Notes: generated from the letters alone by a model not told the origin. Shown: positions 7,295 through 16,798, numbered from the stretch's first letter. The stretch: DNA of 64,000 nt from Bacteroidota bacterium (GCA_030692515.1 JAUXZS010000020.1:1-64000), one strand, 5' to 3'. Numbers and translations are program-made.

Positions 7295-7325
7295 TGTAAC
7301 CTTTATTAGTATCAACCACTCTAAT
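7295..7325 (+). promoter_or_regulatory. Candidate ECF-sigma promoter for the cytochrome c gene
   Basis: TGTAACCTTT at 7295-7304 and TCAACCACTCTAAT at 7312-7325 match the element upstream of the DoxX gene, with the same offset and one difference in the second block. The start codon of the lipoprotein cytochrome follows 19 bases downstream. Confidence 0.6.
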
Positions 7326-7344
7326 AATTCATAAACCTATATAA

Positions 7345-7689
7345 ATGAAAAAAATAATTGTTATCGCCACACTATTAATATCAATAACCGTAGCTTGTAA
7401 GTCAAAAAAAGCTGCAACTTCAACTGCAAAAGCAGATTCTAATATGGATGCACAACTAACAGCCGTAAATGCCCGGTTTCCAAATACTACAATGGAAGAA
7501 TTGAAAAAAGGACATTCCATTTATACTGGAGCGTGTACCAAATGTCATGGCGCAAAGGATGTAACAGTCTATACAGAACCAAGATTGTTGGAAATAGTAG
7601 ATGTAATGGCTAAAAAAGCGGAAATTACAGCAGAAGAAAAACAAGCGTTAATAAAATTTGCTGTTGGAGTAAGAGCCACGTCAAAATAA
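7345..7689 (+). CDS. Monohaem c-type cytochrome lipoprotein
   Basis: A 114-residue exported electron carrier. Residues 1-18 form a lipoprotein signal ending at Cys18 (SITVAC), so it is probably anchored in the periplasm-facing membrane. A single haem site, CTKCH, lies at about residues 64-68 (TGACTKCHGAKDV), and VMAKKAEI later supplies a possible methionine ligand. It has its own copy of the ECF-type promoter and is followed 16 bases later by the sigma factor gene. It may donate electrons to a partner such as the DoxX-like protein or the oxidase further on; the partner is not shown by the sequence. Confidence 0.85.
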   Translation: MKKIIVIATLLISITVACKSKKAATSTAKADSNMDAQLTAVNARFPNTTMEELKKGHSIYTGACTKCHGAKDVTVYTEPRLLEIVDVMAKKAEITAEEKQALIKFAVGVRATSK

Positions 7690-7705
7690 TATTCAACTTT
7701 ATAGT

Positions 7706-8365
7706 ATGGCGAACGTAAAAGAATTCGAGCATTATTCAGATATTGAAATAATAGGCAAAATACTTGATGGCGAAAGTAAACTCTATGAATTAATTATTCG
7801 CAGGAATAACCCCTTTTTATATAAAATTGGTAGAGCCTATAATTATACGCATCATGACACTGAAGACTTGATGCAGGAAACTTACGTCAATGCATTTTAT
7901 AATTTATCAAAATTTGAAGGAAAATCTACTTTTAAAACGTGGATCACAAGAATAATGCTTAATAACTGTTATCAAAAAAATAAAAAGCATAGTTACAAAA
8001 ACGAAAATACAGTTGAGGAAATAACACTCGAAAAAAACAAACCGATGTTTCAAAATCACACGAATACCGAAAAAAATATTTTAAATAAGGAACTGGGACA
8101 TGTATTAGAAAAAGCACTTAATAAAATCCCTGAAGATTACCGGTTAGTGTTCACGATGCGAGAATTAAACGGACTAAACATAGCTGAAACAGCTGAGGCA
8201 GTTAATATCAGCGAAACAAATGTGAAAGCTAGATTAAGCAGAGCAAAAACAATGTTAAGATCAGAAATAGAAAAAATGTATTCGCCCGAAGATATCTACG
8301 AATTTAACTTGGTTTATTGTGACAGAATGGTAGAGCGAGTAATGGCAAAAATTACAACAAAATAA
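7706..8365 (+). CDS. ECF-type RNA polymerase sigma factor
   Basis: A 219-residue sigma-70 family factor. Region 2 (about residues 25-95) includes HHDTEDLMQETYVNAFYNL, the core-binding and -10 recognition helix. Region 4 (about 135-190) includes the HTH IAETAEAVNISETNVKARLS. A 30-residue tail with one cysteine (LVYCDRMVERV) follows region 4. It lies 16 bases after the cytochrome c gene and 9 bases before folE. No anti-sigma gene is adjacent. The two identical-architecture promoters just upstream suggest that it drives its own cluster. The family call is very secure; the signal is unknown. Confidence 0.92.
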   Translation: MANVKEFEHYSDIEIIGKILDGESKLYELIIRRNNPFLYKIGRAYNYTHHDTEDLMQETYVNAFYNLSKFEGKSTFKTWITRIMLNNCYQKNKKHSYKNENTVEEITLEKNKPMFQNHTNTEKNILNKELGHVLEKALNKIPEDYRLVFTMRELNGLNIAETAEAVNISETNVKARLSRAKTMLRSEIEKMYSPEDIYEFNLVYCDRMVERVMAKITTK

Positions 8366-8374
8366 GAAGAGGCA

Positions 8375-9040
8375 ATGATAGAAGATGTTATAACGGAAAA
8401 ATTATTACACGAATTAAACGAGGAACATTTCAGTACGTCGTTAGATACTCCTATGCGTGAAGATGCTTTTAAATTAAATGACACTCAAAAAATTAAAATT
8501 ATTGCTGATCATTTTAAGCAAATAATGCAAACGCTGGGTTTAGATTTAACAGACGATAGTCTAAAAGACACACCGCTCAGAGTTGCAAAGATGTACGTTA
8601 AAGAAGCTTTTAGTGGTTTAAATCCTTCAAATAAGCCACAACCTACATTATTTGAAAATAAATATGAATACAACGAAATGTTGGTTGAAAAAGACATTAC
8701 TCTGTATTCTTATTGTGAACATCACTTTGTTCCCATCATTGGTAAAGTCCATGTGGCATATATTCCTAATAAGAAAGTTATTGGATTGTCTAAAATAAAT
8801 CGTTTGGTGCAATATTATGCTAAACGTCCGCAAGTTCAGGAGCGTTTGGTAAATCAAATAGCAGAGGGGTTAAAAACCGCCTTAAACAGTGATGATGTTG
8901 CTGTTGTTATTGACGCTACACATCTTTGCGTAAGTTCAAGAGGTATAAAAGATACTAATAGCAGTACGATTACTACATGTTTTTTTGGTAAATTTAGCAA
9001 CGAAAAAACACGTTTAGAATTTATATCGTTCATTAAATAA
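8375..9040 (+). CDS. folE: GTP cyclohydrolase I
   Basis: Converts GTP to dihydroneopterin triphosphate, the first step toward tetrahydrofolate or tetrahydropterin, in the cytoplasm. The 221 residues match the family length. The zinc and active-site segments are visible: SYCEHHFVP near residue 112, the GLSKINRLV helix, and HLCVSSRGIKDTNSS near residue 187 (the usual form is HLCMTMRG). The ATG at 8375 lies 9 bases after the ECF sigma gene, so it is probably co-transcribed. A folE behind a stress sigma factor in a cargo region suggests an inducible second copy supplying pterin under stress, which is inference. Confidence 0.92.
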   Translation: MIEDVITEKLLHELNEEHFSTSLDTPMREDAFKLNDTQKIKIIADHFKQIMQTLGLDLTDDSLKDTPLRVAKMYVKEAFSGLNPSNKPQPTLFENKYEYNEMLVEKDITLYSYCEHHFVPIIGKVHVAYIPNKKVIGLSKINRLVQYYAKRPQVQERLVNQIAEGLKTALNSDDVAVVIDATHLCVSSRGIKDTNSSTITTCFFGKFSNEKTRLEFISFIK

Positions 9041-9055
9041 AATATTATTATTTAA
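9033..9055. terminator. AT-only hairpin between convergent folE and terC
   Basis: TTAAATAA and TTATTTAA are separated by 7 bases between two convergent genes. It could act as a weak bidirectional terminator; no GC stem is present. Confidence 0.4.
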
Positions 9056-9737
9056 TTTTCTTCATTTGTATGGTGTTTACAAAAAAAGCAAATGCCATTG
9101 AGAAGTAAATATATCCTTTAGGAATTACGAAATGTAACCCTTCGCCAATTAATGAAACGCCTATCATCATTAAAAAACATAGTGCCAGGATTTTAAAAGA
9201 CGGGTGTTTTTGAATAAACTTGCTTATTGGCTTTGATGCTATTAGCATAATACCGACAGCTACAATAACTGCTGTATACATAATCCACAGTTCTTTAACC
9301 ATTCCGACTGCCGTAATAATTGAATCAATAGAAAATACTAAATCTAGAATAATTATTTCAGACAATAATTTTTTGAAAGTACCTTTTTTAATTAAGCTTG
9401 TTTCATTATGATGCTCGTCCTCTGTATTATAAAATATTTCCTTTGTACTCTTATAAAGTAAAAAAACACCCCCAATTATTAATATTATACCCTTACCAGA
9501 AAAACTAATATCAAATACATTAAACAACTCTGAATCAAGTTTTAAAATCCATGAGATTACTCCTAACAGGCATAACCTAATAATCATCGCCAAGCCTATA
9601 CCCCAATATCTTAATTTGTCTCTTTTGTTTTCGGGTAACTTATCCGATAATATTGAAATAAAAATAATATTGTCAATACCTAAAATAACCTCTAATGCAA
9701 TTAAAGAGAATAGGGCTATAAGTGTTTCAGCTAGCAT
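9048..9737 (-). CDS. TerC family integral membrane protein
   Basis: A 229-residue polytopic inner-membrane protein of the TerC family, members of which are linked to tellurite resistance and metal export, for instance of manganese. Acidic residues inside membrane helices are kept: ALEVILGIDNIIFISIL near residue 20 and LDLVFSIDSIITAVG near residue 130, the family signature. About seven transmembrane segments are seen. It is convergent with folE and lies 51 bases downstream of the RND outer-membrane gene on the same strand. The substrate cannot be read from sequence. Confidence 0.9.
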   Translation of the reverse strand: MLAETLIALFSLIALEVILGIDNIIFISILSDKLPENKRDKLRYWGIGLAMIIRLCLLGVISWILKLDSELFNVFDISFSGKGIILIIGGVFLLYKSTKEIFYNTEDEHHNETSLIKKGTFKKLLSEIIILDLVFSIDSIITAVGMVKELWIMYTAVIVAVGIMLIASKPISKFIQKHPSFKILALCFLMMIGVSLIGEGLHFVIPKGYIYFSMAFAFFVNTIQMKKIK

Positions 9738-9787
9738 AAATTGTGATTAAAATGAATATATTGTTTAAAGTAATGAAATTTTATAAG

Positions 9788-11230
9788 CTACTTCCAGCCG
9801 CCACCTAAAGAACGATAAAGATTTATTATAGAAATATTTTGACGCTTTTTGAAATCAATTAATTCCATTTGAGATTGTAATGCATTTTTTTGAGCGAGAA
9901 TTATTTCCATATAATTTGCTCTACCTGCTTTAAACAATTCTGATGAAGTTGAAATGGATTGTTTTAAAATGGTTACTTCTTCAAGTTTTGTGTCATGCAT
10001 TTCTTTTGTATTCTTTATATTATTTAAAGAATTATAAACTTCCATAAAGCCATTCACTATATTTTTTTCATAATTTATATAAGCTTGCATTTGCTCTGCT
10101 TTAGCACTCATTAAATCAGCTTTTAATCTTCGTCGATTGAGTAATGGTGTCGCTAACCCTCCTATTGCATTATAAGCTAAAGAAGCAGGTGTTTCAAGTA
10201 ATAACAAAGCATTAAAAGATTGTAAGCCTAAAAATGCGTTAATGTTAAACGTGGGATAAAAGGCAGCCTTCGCAGATTTTACATCGGCATTTGTTGCTTT
10301 CAATTCCATTTCGGCTTGTCTTATATCTGCTCGATTTATTAAAATATCTGATGGCACTCCAGTGTTAATGGATGAAATTATGCTTTCTGAATTAAAAGAT
10401 GTATCACGAACAATATCTTTCGGATAGCCACCATATAAGAAATTTAATTTGCTTTCACATTCAATTAATTGTTGCTTTACATCTACCAAAATAGTTTTAG
10501 AATTTAGTAGTTGTGCGCGCATCAACTCAACCGCTAATTCATTTGACTTACCTGTTTGTTTTTGTATGGTAACAATGTCCAGAGCATCTTGTTGTAAAAT
10601 AATATTGTTTTCTAATATTTCAATTTCATTATCTAATGCTAATAATTCGAAATAGGTTGTAGAAATTTCGGCAACTAAATTGGTAATAATTAAATCTTTA
10701 CCATATTGACTTGCGATGAATTTGGCGGCAGCTGCCTTTTTTTTGTTTTTTAATTTGCCCCATAAATCGATTTCCCATGAAGTCTGAAATCCAACATAAT
10801 AATCTGGTAGAGGATTAGGGATTTGTTGTTTATCATTAATATTGGTGGAAAATTTAGTGTCGTAATTTCCAACACCATCCATGGTGTATTCGCCAAATTT
10901 TCTTTGTCCCACAGATGCAGATGCTCCAATTTCTGGCAAACGAATACCCTTAGCAAATTTAATTCCAGCCCTCGAAATTTCTATTTTTTGTAGCGCGATT
11001 TTTAAGTCAAAATTATGTTTGAGAGCTGTGTCGATAATTGACACTAAATGCTTATCGAAAATTAATTCGCGCCATTTTAAAAGTTTAGCACTTGCTGAGT
11101 CGTTATTTAAGACATAGTTTTTTGGTAATTTATTATTTATCGTTTTTGTTGTTAATTCTGTTGTTTTACAACTCAATAAAACACCAGATAATATTAAGAT
11201 ATATATCAGATTATTTTTTTTCATTATCAA
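9788..11230 (-). CDS. RND efflux outer-membrane lipoprotein, OprM/NodT type
   Basis: A 480-residue outer-membrane channel of a tripartite efflux pump. Residues 1-21 are a lipoprotein signal ending at SGVLLSC. Two tandem outer-membrane efflux repeats follow, each a long helical pair with a TFNINAFLGL-type strand. The start at 11230 overlaps the end of the RND transporter gene by 20 bases, so the gene is the third of a translationally coupled MFP-RND-OMF operon. An alternative ATG two codons further in is possible. Drug or metal specificity is not evident. Confidence 0.92.
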   Translation of the reverse strand: MIMKKNNLIYILILSGVLLSCKTTELTTKTINNKLPKNYVLNNDSASAKLLKWRELIFDKHLVSIIDTALKHNFDLKIALQKIEISRAGIKFAKGIRLPEIGASASVGQRKFGEYTMDGVGNYDTKFSTNINDKQQIPNPLPDYYVGFQTSWEIDLWGKLKNKKKAAAAKFIASQYGKDLIITNLVAEISTTYFELLALDNEIEILENNIILQQDALDIVTIQKQTGKSNELAVELMRAQLLNSKTILVDVKQQLIECESKLNFLYGGYPKDIVRDTSFNSESIISSINTGVPSDILINRADIRQAEMELKATNADVKSAKAAFYPTFNINAFLGLQSFNALLLLETPASLAYNAIGGLATPLLNRRRLKADLMSAKAEQMQAYINYEKNIVNGFMEVYNSLNNIKNTKEMHDTKLEEVTILKQSISTSSELFKAGRANYMEIILAQKNALQSQMELIDFKKRQNISIINLYRSLGGGWK

Positions 11231-14200
11231 TAATAATTTCAGTGTTTATTTTCTTTTTTTTCTTTTCGTTTATACTTGCAAAGAGTACATATAATCCAGG
11301 AATAATAATTACTCCAAATAGAGTTCCGAATAACATTCCGCCAGCTGCCGCAGATCCAATGGTTTTATTTCCAATAGCCCCAGCACCAGAAGCTATCATC
11401 AAGGGAATTAATCCTGCAATAAAAGCAAAGGAAGTCATTAAAATAGGTCTTAAACGAGCGATGGCTCCTTCAATAGCAGCTTCAATAACAGTTCTCCCTT
11501 CTTTCTGTTTTAGGATGGCAAATTCTACAATTAGAATAGCATTTTTTCCTAATAAACCGATGAGCATAACCATCGCTACTTGGGCATAAATATTATTTTC
11601 TAAACCTAGAATGTATAATAAAAACAACGAACCAAAAATTCCTATGGGCAGTGATAAAAGAACTGGCAGTGGTAATAAGAAACTCTCGTATTGCGCTGAA
11701 AGAAGTAAGTAAACAAACAATAAACAAATAGCAAAAATAAATACCACTTGATTTCCCGAGAGAATTTCTTCCCTTGTCATTCCCGACCATTCGTGGGAAT
11801 AGCCACGTTGTAGTTTTTCTTTAGCTACTTCTTCAATGGCTTTAATTGCATCACCACTGCTATATCCATCAGATGCTTCTCCATTTAACATAGCCGAAAC
11901 ATACATATTATAACGTGTTAATTGTTCAGGCCCATATACCCGTTCTATTTTACAAAATAGAGAGTATGGCACCATTTCTCCATCTTTATTTTTAACTCTT
12001 AGTTTTAAAATATCTTCAGGTTGCGCTCTAAACTTCGGATCGGATTGTAACATGACTTTATACATTTGTCCGAACCGAATGAAATTAGTAGCATAAAAAC
12101 TTCCCATTAAGGTTTGAAGATTACTCATTGCATTATCTACAGTAATACCTTTTTTTGCAGCAACATCCTGATCAACGTGAATTAGATACTGCGGAAAAGT
12201 AGGATTAAAGCTGGTGAAAATGCTTTTAATTTCTTTTCGTTGTTTTACAGCTTCCATAAAGTCTTGAGTAACCTTATAGGTTTCCTGTAGATTACCTGAA
12301 CCAGTTTTATCTAATAAACGCAATTCAAAACCACTAGCATTTCCAAAACCAGGAACTGCTGGTGGAGGAAAAAACTGAATTTCTGCATCTTTTATGTGTT
12401 TGGTTTTTTCTTGTAAAAGAGCAATGATGTCATCAGCTGTTTTTTTTCTATCTTTCCAAGGTTTTAAGCTAATGGTACTCATACCAAACGAAGCGCCAGA
12501 ACCATCCGTCATCATACTAAAGCCTGCTAGGGTTGATGACGATTCTAGTTCTACTATAGTTTTTGCTATATCATCAATTTGATTCATAACTTTTTCAGTT
12601 CGTTCAAGAGTGGCACCAACAGGAGTTGTAACATTTACATATATGGTACCTTGATCCTCTGTTGGAATAAAACCTGTCGGCAACACTTTTCCAACACCCC
12701 AAGTTGCAAAAGAAAATAGAGCCAGTACGCCAACCGTCACAACACGTCTATTTACAATAACATCTAATAATTTTCTATACTTCAATGCAATGGAATCATA
12801 ATAGCGATTAAAGCGATCAAAAAAACGTGTTAGCCAATTTTTAGATTTAGGATGATGGTGATGGTTTATTAAAATTATGGCACATAATGCAGGTGTAAGT
12901 GTTAATGCGTTAATACCTGAAATTACAATGGAAATTGCCATCGTTACGGAAAACTGTCTGTAAAACACACCAACAGGACCATCTAAAAATGCAACAGGAA
13001 TAAATACTGCCGACATAACTAATGTAATGGCAACAATGGCACCTCCAATTTCTCCCATGGCTTGCATAGTTGCAGTTTTTGGATCAGCATTGTTTTCCTC
13101 CATTTTGGCATGAACAGCTTCTACTACCACAATGGCATTATCCACCACAATACCAATGGCTAATACCAATGCAAATAGGGTTAATAAATTTATTGAGAAG
13201 CCAAATGGTTGCATAAAGGCAAAGGTTCCAATAAGAGATACAGGAACTGCTAATACAGGTATTAATGTAGAACGCCAATCTTGTAGAAATAAAAATACAA
13301 CTAAGGCTACTAAAAGAAACGCTTCGATAAGTGTTTTAATTACTTCGTGAATGGACGCATCTAAAAAACGAGATACATCGTAACTAATGGTGTAATCCAT
13401 TCCTGGAGGAAAAGACGTTGATTTTAAAAACTCTAATCGAGCTTTAATATTCGAAATAACTTCACTGGCATTTGAACCTGGGCGTTGCTTTAAAATAATA
13501 GCAGCAGAAGGTTTCCCATTTTCTTTTGAAAGTACATCATAGTCTAATGATCCAAATTCAATATCTGCAACATCTTTTAAACGAAGCATCTCACCACTCT
13601 CAGATACTTTTATAACAATATTTTCATACTGTTCTTTATGGGTTAGTTTACCAGTATAACGTAATACGTATTGAAGAGATTGAGGATTCCTGCCCGAACT
13701 TTCTCCAACTTTTCCAGGAGCAGCCTCTATATTTTGAGCTCTTAAAGATTGTATAATTTCTTCTGCCGAAATTTCGTAAGCATCCATGCGTTGAGGCTTT
13801 AACCAAACACGCATCGCATACTCTCGTTGCCCCATAATATCAGCAAAACCGACACCATCAATACGTTTTAATTCAGCTAATACATTAATATCGGCAAAGT
13901 TGTAAATAAATTTTTCGTCAAGTGTACTATCGTTACTTATTAAATTTAAATACATCAACATACTATTTACTTCCTTTTCTGTTGAAACTCCTGCCTTAAT
14001 AACCTCCTCTGGCAATTCGTCTAATACTGTTGCCACACGATTTTGAACATTTACAGCAGCTAAATCAGGATCAGTTCCAACTTTAAAATAAACTTGAATA
14101 ATACTAGTTCCATCATTTCCTGAAACAGAAGTCATATAGGCCATGCCTGGCACACCATTAATGGCTCTTTCTAAAGGTGTAACAACTGCTTTAGCACAAA

Positions 14201-14366
14201 CTTCAGCATTTGCTCCTGTGTATTTTGTTGTTACAGAAACTGCAGGTGGCGCAATGTCGGGATATTGCGTAACAGGCAACTGACTTAAAGCCAATACTCC
14301 CAACAAGGTTATAAATAATGATATAACTAATGATAATACGGGACGTTGTATGAATTTTTTTAGCAT
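11211..14366 (-). CDS. RND multidrug efflux transporter, AcrB/MexB (HAE1) type
   Basis: A 1051-residue inner-membrane proton-driven pump, full length for the family. TM1 begins at about residue 10 (FIQRPVLSLVISLFITLLG). The proton-relay segment VLAIGIVVDNAIVVVEAV with the paired aspartates of TM4-type helices is present near residue 405, and the second set of helices contains GLLGKNAILIVEFA near residue 945. Porter-domain segments lie between, as in hydrophobe/amphiphile pumps rather than metal pumps. It follows the adaptor gene by 16 bases. It would form a trimer with the adaptor and the OprM-like channel. Confidence 0.95.
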   Translation of the reverse strand: MLKKFIQRPVLSLVISLFITLLGVLALSQLPVTQYPDIAPPAVSVTTKYTGANAEVCAKAVVTPLERAINGVPGMAYMTSVSGNDGTSIIQVYFKVGTDPDLAAVNVQNRVATVLDELPEEVIKAGVSTEKEVNSMLMYLNLISNDSTLDEKFIYNFADINVLAELKRIDGVGFADIMGQREYAMRVWLKPQRMDAYEISAEEIIQSLRAQNIEAAPGKVGESSGRNPQSLQYVLRYTGKLTHKEQYENIVIKVSESGEMLRLKDVADIEFGSLDYDVLSKENGKPSAAIILKQRPGSNASEVISNIKARLEFLKSTSFPPGMDYTISYDVSRFLDASIHEVIKTLIEAFLLVALVVFLFLQDWRSTLIPVLAVPVSLIGTFAFMQPFGFSINLLTLFALVLAIGIVVDNAIVVVEAVHAKMEENNADPKTATMQAMGEIGGAIVAITLVMSAVFIPVAFLDGPVGVFYRQFSVTMAISIVISGINALTLTPALCAIILINHHHHPKSKNWLTRFFDRFNRYYDSIALKYRKLLDVIVNRRVVTVGVLALFSFATWGVGKVLPTGFIPTEDQGTIYVNVTTPVGATLERTEKVMNQIDDIAKTIVELESSSTLAGFSMMTDGSGASFGMSTISLKPWKDRKKTADDIIALLQEKTKHIKDAEIQFFPPPAVPGFGNASGFELRLLDKTGSGNLQETYKVTQDFMEAVKQRKEIKSIFTSFNPTFPQYLIHVDQDVAAKKGITVDNAMSNLQTLMGSFYATNFIRFGQMYKVMLQSDPKFRAQPEDILKLRVKNKDGEMVPYSLFCKIERVYGPEQLTRYNMYVSAMLNGEASDGYSSGDAIKAIEEVAKEKLQRGYSHEWSGMTREEILSGNQVVFIFAICLLFVYLLLSAQYESFLLPLPVLLSLPIGIFGSLFLLYILGLENNIYAQVAMVMLIGLLGKNAILIVEFAILKQKEGRTVIEAAIEGAIARLRPILMTSFAFIAGLIPLMIASGAGAIGNKTIGSAAAGGMLFGTLFGVIIIPGLYVLFASINEKKKKKINTEIIIDNEKK

Positions 14367-14382
14367 TATAAATGGCCTTTAA

Positions 14383-15531
14383 TTATTTTTTACCTAATTG
14401 AGATATGATAGTTTTCATGCTAATAAAATTGGGTTTTATATTCATCCCGTTTTTAACATTTTGTATGCCTTCAAACAATATTTTGTCCCCTTCTTTTAGT
14501 CCTTTAGAAATAATAAACAAATGAGGTAAACGATAAATCGTTTCGATATTTCGAACCTCCAATTTGCTGTTTTTATCTAACACGTATGCATACAATTTAT
14601 CTTGAATTTCGAAAGTTGACTTTTGAGGAATAACAATAGCATCGTCGTATTTTTTTAATAGTCTTATTTTACCACTTGCACCATGCTTTATGATTTTACT
14701 TGGATTTTTAAATCGAGCTCTAAACGCTATATTACCTGTGCTTTCATCAATTTCTCCTTCTATTGTTTCAATCATACCTTTATAGTTGTGTTCTTTTCCG
14801 TCGGCTAATATCAATGCGACCACTTTTGAGTTGACGCTATCTTTTTCAATATTTCGAGCATAGTTTAAGTACTCTTTTTCAGATACATCAAAATAGGCGT
14901 AAACTTCATCATTTTCAGATATGGATGTTAATAAGGTTCCTTCATCAATTAAACTTCCAATTTTGTGTGGTATACGATTAATGATGCCGTTAAATGGTGC
15001 CCGAATTTCTGTATTTTCTAATTTAAGTTTTGCATGAGCCTGATGAGCTAGTGCTTCTTCTAAATTGGCTTTTTCAATTTCCAATTTGTTTTTAGCAATT
15101 TCAATTTCTGTTGATGATACAATTTTCTTTTCAGCTAATTGCAATACGTTTTTTACTTCTAACTCAGCTGCATTTACTTGAGCAATAATGCTCTTATAAA
15201 TTGCTTTCGCTTTGGCTAATTCTTCTACATATTCTTTATTATTAATGCTAAATAACAACTGGCCCTCTTTTACATAAACGCCTTCGTCAATGTGGAACTT
15301 CTCAAGATATCCTTTTACACGGGCTCGTATTTCTACATTTTGTAGCGCATGAATCTCCGTTACATATTCGATATATGAACAGGTGTCAATTTTAATAGCC
15401 TCTGTCACAGGAAATGTTTCCTGCATGTTTTCTTTATTTTTATTAGAGTTGCACGCGCTTAATAAAATAATGCTGCAAGCAATTAAACTTATTATTTTCA
15501 CAATAATTAAATGATTAAGTAAGATAGGCAT
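14383..15531 (-). CDS. RND efflux periplasmic adaptor (membrane fusion protein)
   Basis: A 382-residue adaptor linking the RND pump to its outer-membrane channel. A lipoprotein signal ends at Cys27 (ILLSACNSN). Barrel-sandwich halves (RARVKGYLEKFHIDEGVYVK and NTEIRAPFNGIINRIPHKIG) flank an alpha-hairpin of about 80 residues, then beta-barrel and membrane-proximal domains. It is the first gene of the MFP-RND-OMF operon. The family call is secure. Confidence 0.93.
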   Translation of the reverse strand: MPILLNHLIIVKIISLIACSIILLSACNSNKNKENMQETFPVTEAIKIDTCSYIEYVTEIHALQNVEIRARVKGYLEKFHIDEGVYVKEGQLLFSINNKEYVEELAKAKAIYKSIIAQVNAAELEVKNVLQLAEKKIVSSTEIEIAKNKLEIEKANLEEALAHQAHAKLKLENTEIRAPFNGIINRIPHKIGSLIDEGTLLTSISENDEVYAYFDVSEKEYLNYARNIEKDSVNSKVVALILADGKEHNYKGMIETIEGEIDESTGNIAFRARFKNPSKIIKHGASGKIRLLKKYDDAIVIPQKSTFEIQDKLYAYVLDKNSKLEVRNIETIYRLPHLFIISKGLKEGDKILFEGIQNVKNGMNIKPNFISMKTIISQLGKK

Positions 15532-15579
15532 AGGCCTAGTAAAATTTATAAATAAAAAGTAATGGAATGGATAAAAGGC

Positions 15580-15930
15580 TTATCCGAAAAGGAGTTCAGG
15601 TGGTAATATGTGTATATCATAATATATACTAGGTATTGAAAAAACCGTATGTGATCTTTTTAATTCAGAAGAGGTTTTTTGAAGATTAACTTTAGTGATC
15701 TCAAAATAAAATAAATTAATAGACTCTTCGGTTATATCCTTTTCAGCATCCGACCCTTCAATATCTTTAGAAAGATCGCAATTTAATTCAATGGAATTAA
15801 CCCTATGGGTGTCTGATAAAGAAGGGTAAATAGCGATCATCAAAAATGAGATCAATAAAATAGCGATCATCGAAAATGAAAACCATTGCATGCTATTTTT
15901 TTTTGAACTCACTTGAATTATTTTACGCAA
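15580..15930 (-). CDS. Hypothetical single-pass membrane protein
   Basis: A 116-residue protein that I cannot name. One N-terminal transmembrane anchor lies near residues 16-36 (FSFSMIAILLISFLMIAIYP), followed by an acidic, probably periplasmic segment. It lies between hemD (67 bases upstream) and the efflux adaptor (48 bases downstream) on the same strand, suggesting co-transcription with the pump. No catalytic motif is visible. Confidence 0.6.
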   Translation of the reverse strand: MRKIIQVSSKKNSMQWFSFSMIAILLISFLMIAIYPSLSDTHRVNSIELNCDLSKDIEGSDAEKDITEESINLFYFEITKVNLQKTSSELKRSHTVFSIPSIYYDIHILPPELLFG

Positions 15931-15997
15931 AGCTATTTGTTATTTTATTATTTCACAATCAAACTAAAAATATTTACATTTTTTAGCTTTTGTTTGC

Positions 15998-16681
15998 TTA
16001 AAAAATCTGATTTTCAACTAAAACTTTCACTAATCCTCGCTCATCAAATGAATCAGGAGTTAGGACATTACTTACCTTATATTCATTTAATTTATATTTA
16101 GTAGTTGAACCGATAGCAATAACCGATTGTCTGGGGTCAACCTTATATTTGTTATAATAAGCTATAACATTTGAAGGACTGGTAAAAATCAAAATATCGG
16201 AATAAGGTATCTCGATATCTGTTCTAATACTGGTTTTATATACATACAAATTATAACACGTATTAGTAAAGGCCAATTGTTTTTGAATGGTTTGATAAGA
16301 ATCAATTGCTTGCGGAAATAAAACGCTTTCGTTTTGCAAAATTTCTCTGAAATCTTTCGCGATCTTAATCAGGTCTACACCTGCACCAATAAAATCAGCA
16401 GTAACCGTATATTTTAATAGGTGTTTAGCCGAAGCATTGCTAATAACTCCATATTTAACTTGCTTTGGAATATCTGGATTTTGAGCGAAAAAACAGTCAA
16501 TTGAATTTTTACTTGTGAAAAATATCCAATTTGTTTGTGGCGTATATGAAAATCTTATTTGAGTAATTTGAATTAGCGACTGGTCAATGACTTCATAGTT
16601 CTGATCCTTCAAAAGAATATTGAAAGGACTATCAGGCAATAGTTTTCGTGATATGAATATTTTTTTTCCTGTTAGTTTCAT
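15998..16681 (-). CDS. hemD: Uroporphyrinogen-III synthase
   Basis: Cyclises hydroxymethylbilane to uroporphyrinogen III in the haem and sirohaem pathway. The 227 residues fit the family, which is poorly conserved in sequence. Recognisable segments are the N-terminal strand KIFISRKL, the NWIFFTSKNSIDCFF motif near residue 52, ILIFTSPSNVIAYYN near residue 163 and the IGSTTKYKLNEY helix start. It stands alone without other haem genes, near genes for haem-containing proteins. A promoter-like TACTTTTG (minus strand, 16706-16699) overlaps an AAGTACT/AGTACTT inverted repeat upstream. Confidence 0.8.
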   Translation of the reverse strand: MKLTGKKIFISRKLLPDSPFNILLKDQNYEVIDQSLIQITQIRFSYTPQTNWIFFTSKNSIDCFFAQNPDIPKQVKYGVISNASAKHLLKYTVTADFIGAGVDLIKIAKDFREILQNESVLFPQAIDSYQTIQKQLAFTNTCYNLYVYKTSIRTDIEIPYSDILIFTSPSNVIAYYNKYKVDPRQSVIAIGSTTKYKLNEYKVSNVLTPDSFDERGLVKVLVENQIF

Positions 16682-16698
16682 TAGAAAATTCTAAAGGC

Positions 16699-16719
16699 CA
16701 AAAGTACTAAAAAGTACTT
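16699..16719 (-). promoter_or_regulatory. Candidate hemD promoter with overlapping inverted repeat
   Basis: On the minus strand TACTTTTG (16706-16699) matches the TAnnTTTG -7 element. The 7-bp inverted repeat AAGTACT-AAAA-AGTACTT (16702-16719) overlaps it, as expected for a repressor site. No clear -33 TTG was found. Confidence 0.4.
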
Positions 16720-16798
16720 AGATGAAATTTATATTAGTTATTAAAAGTTAAAATCTTCACATAGCAAAAAAAATATCGTAATTTTACGGTATAACAAA

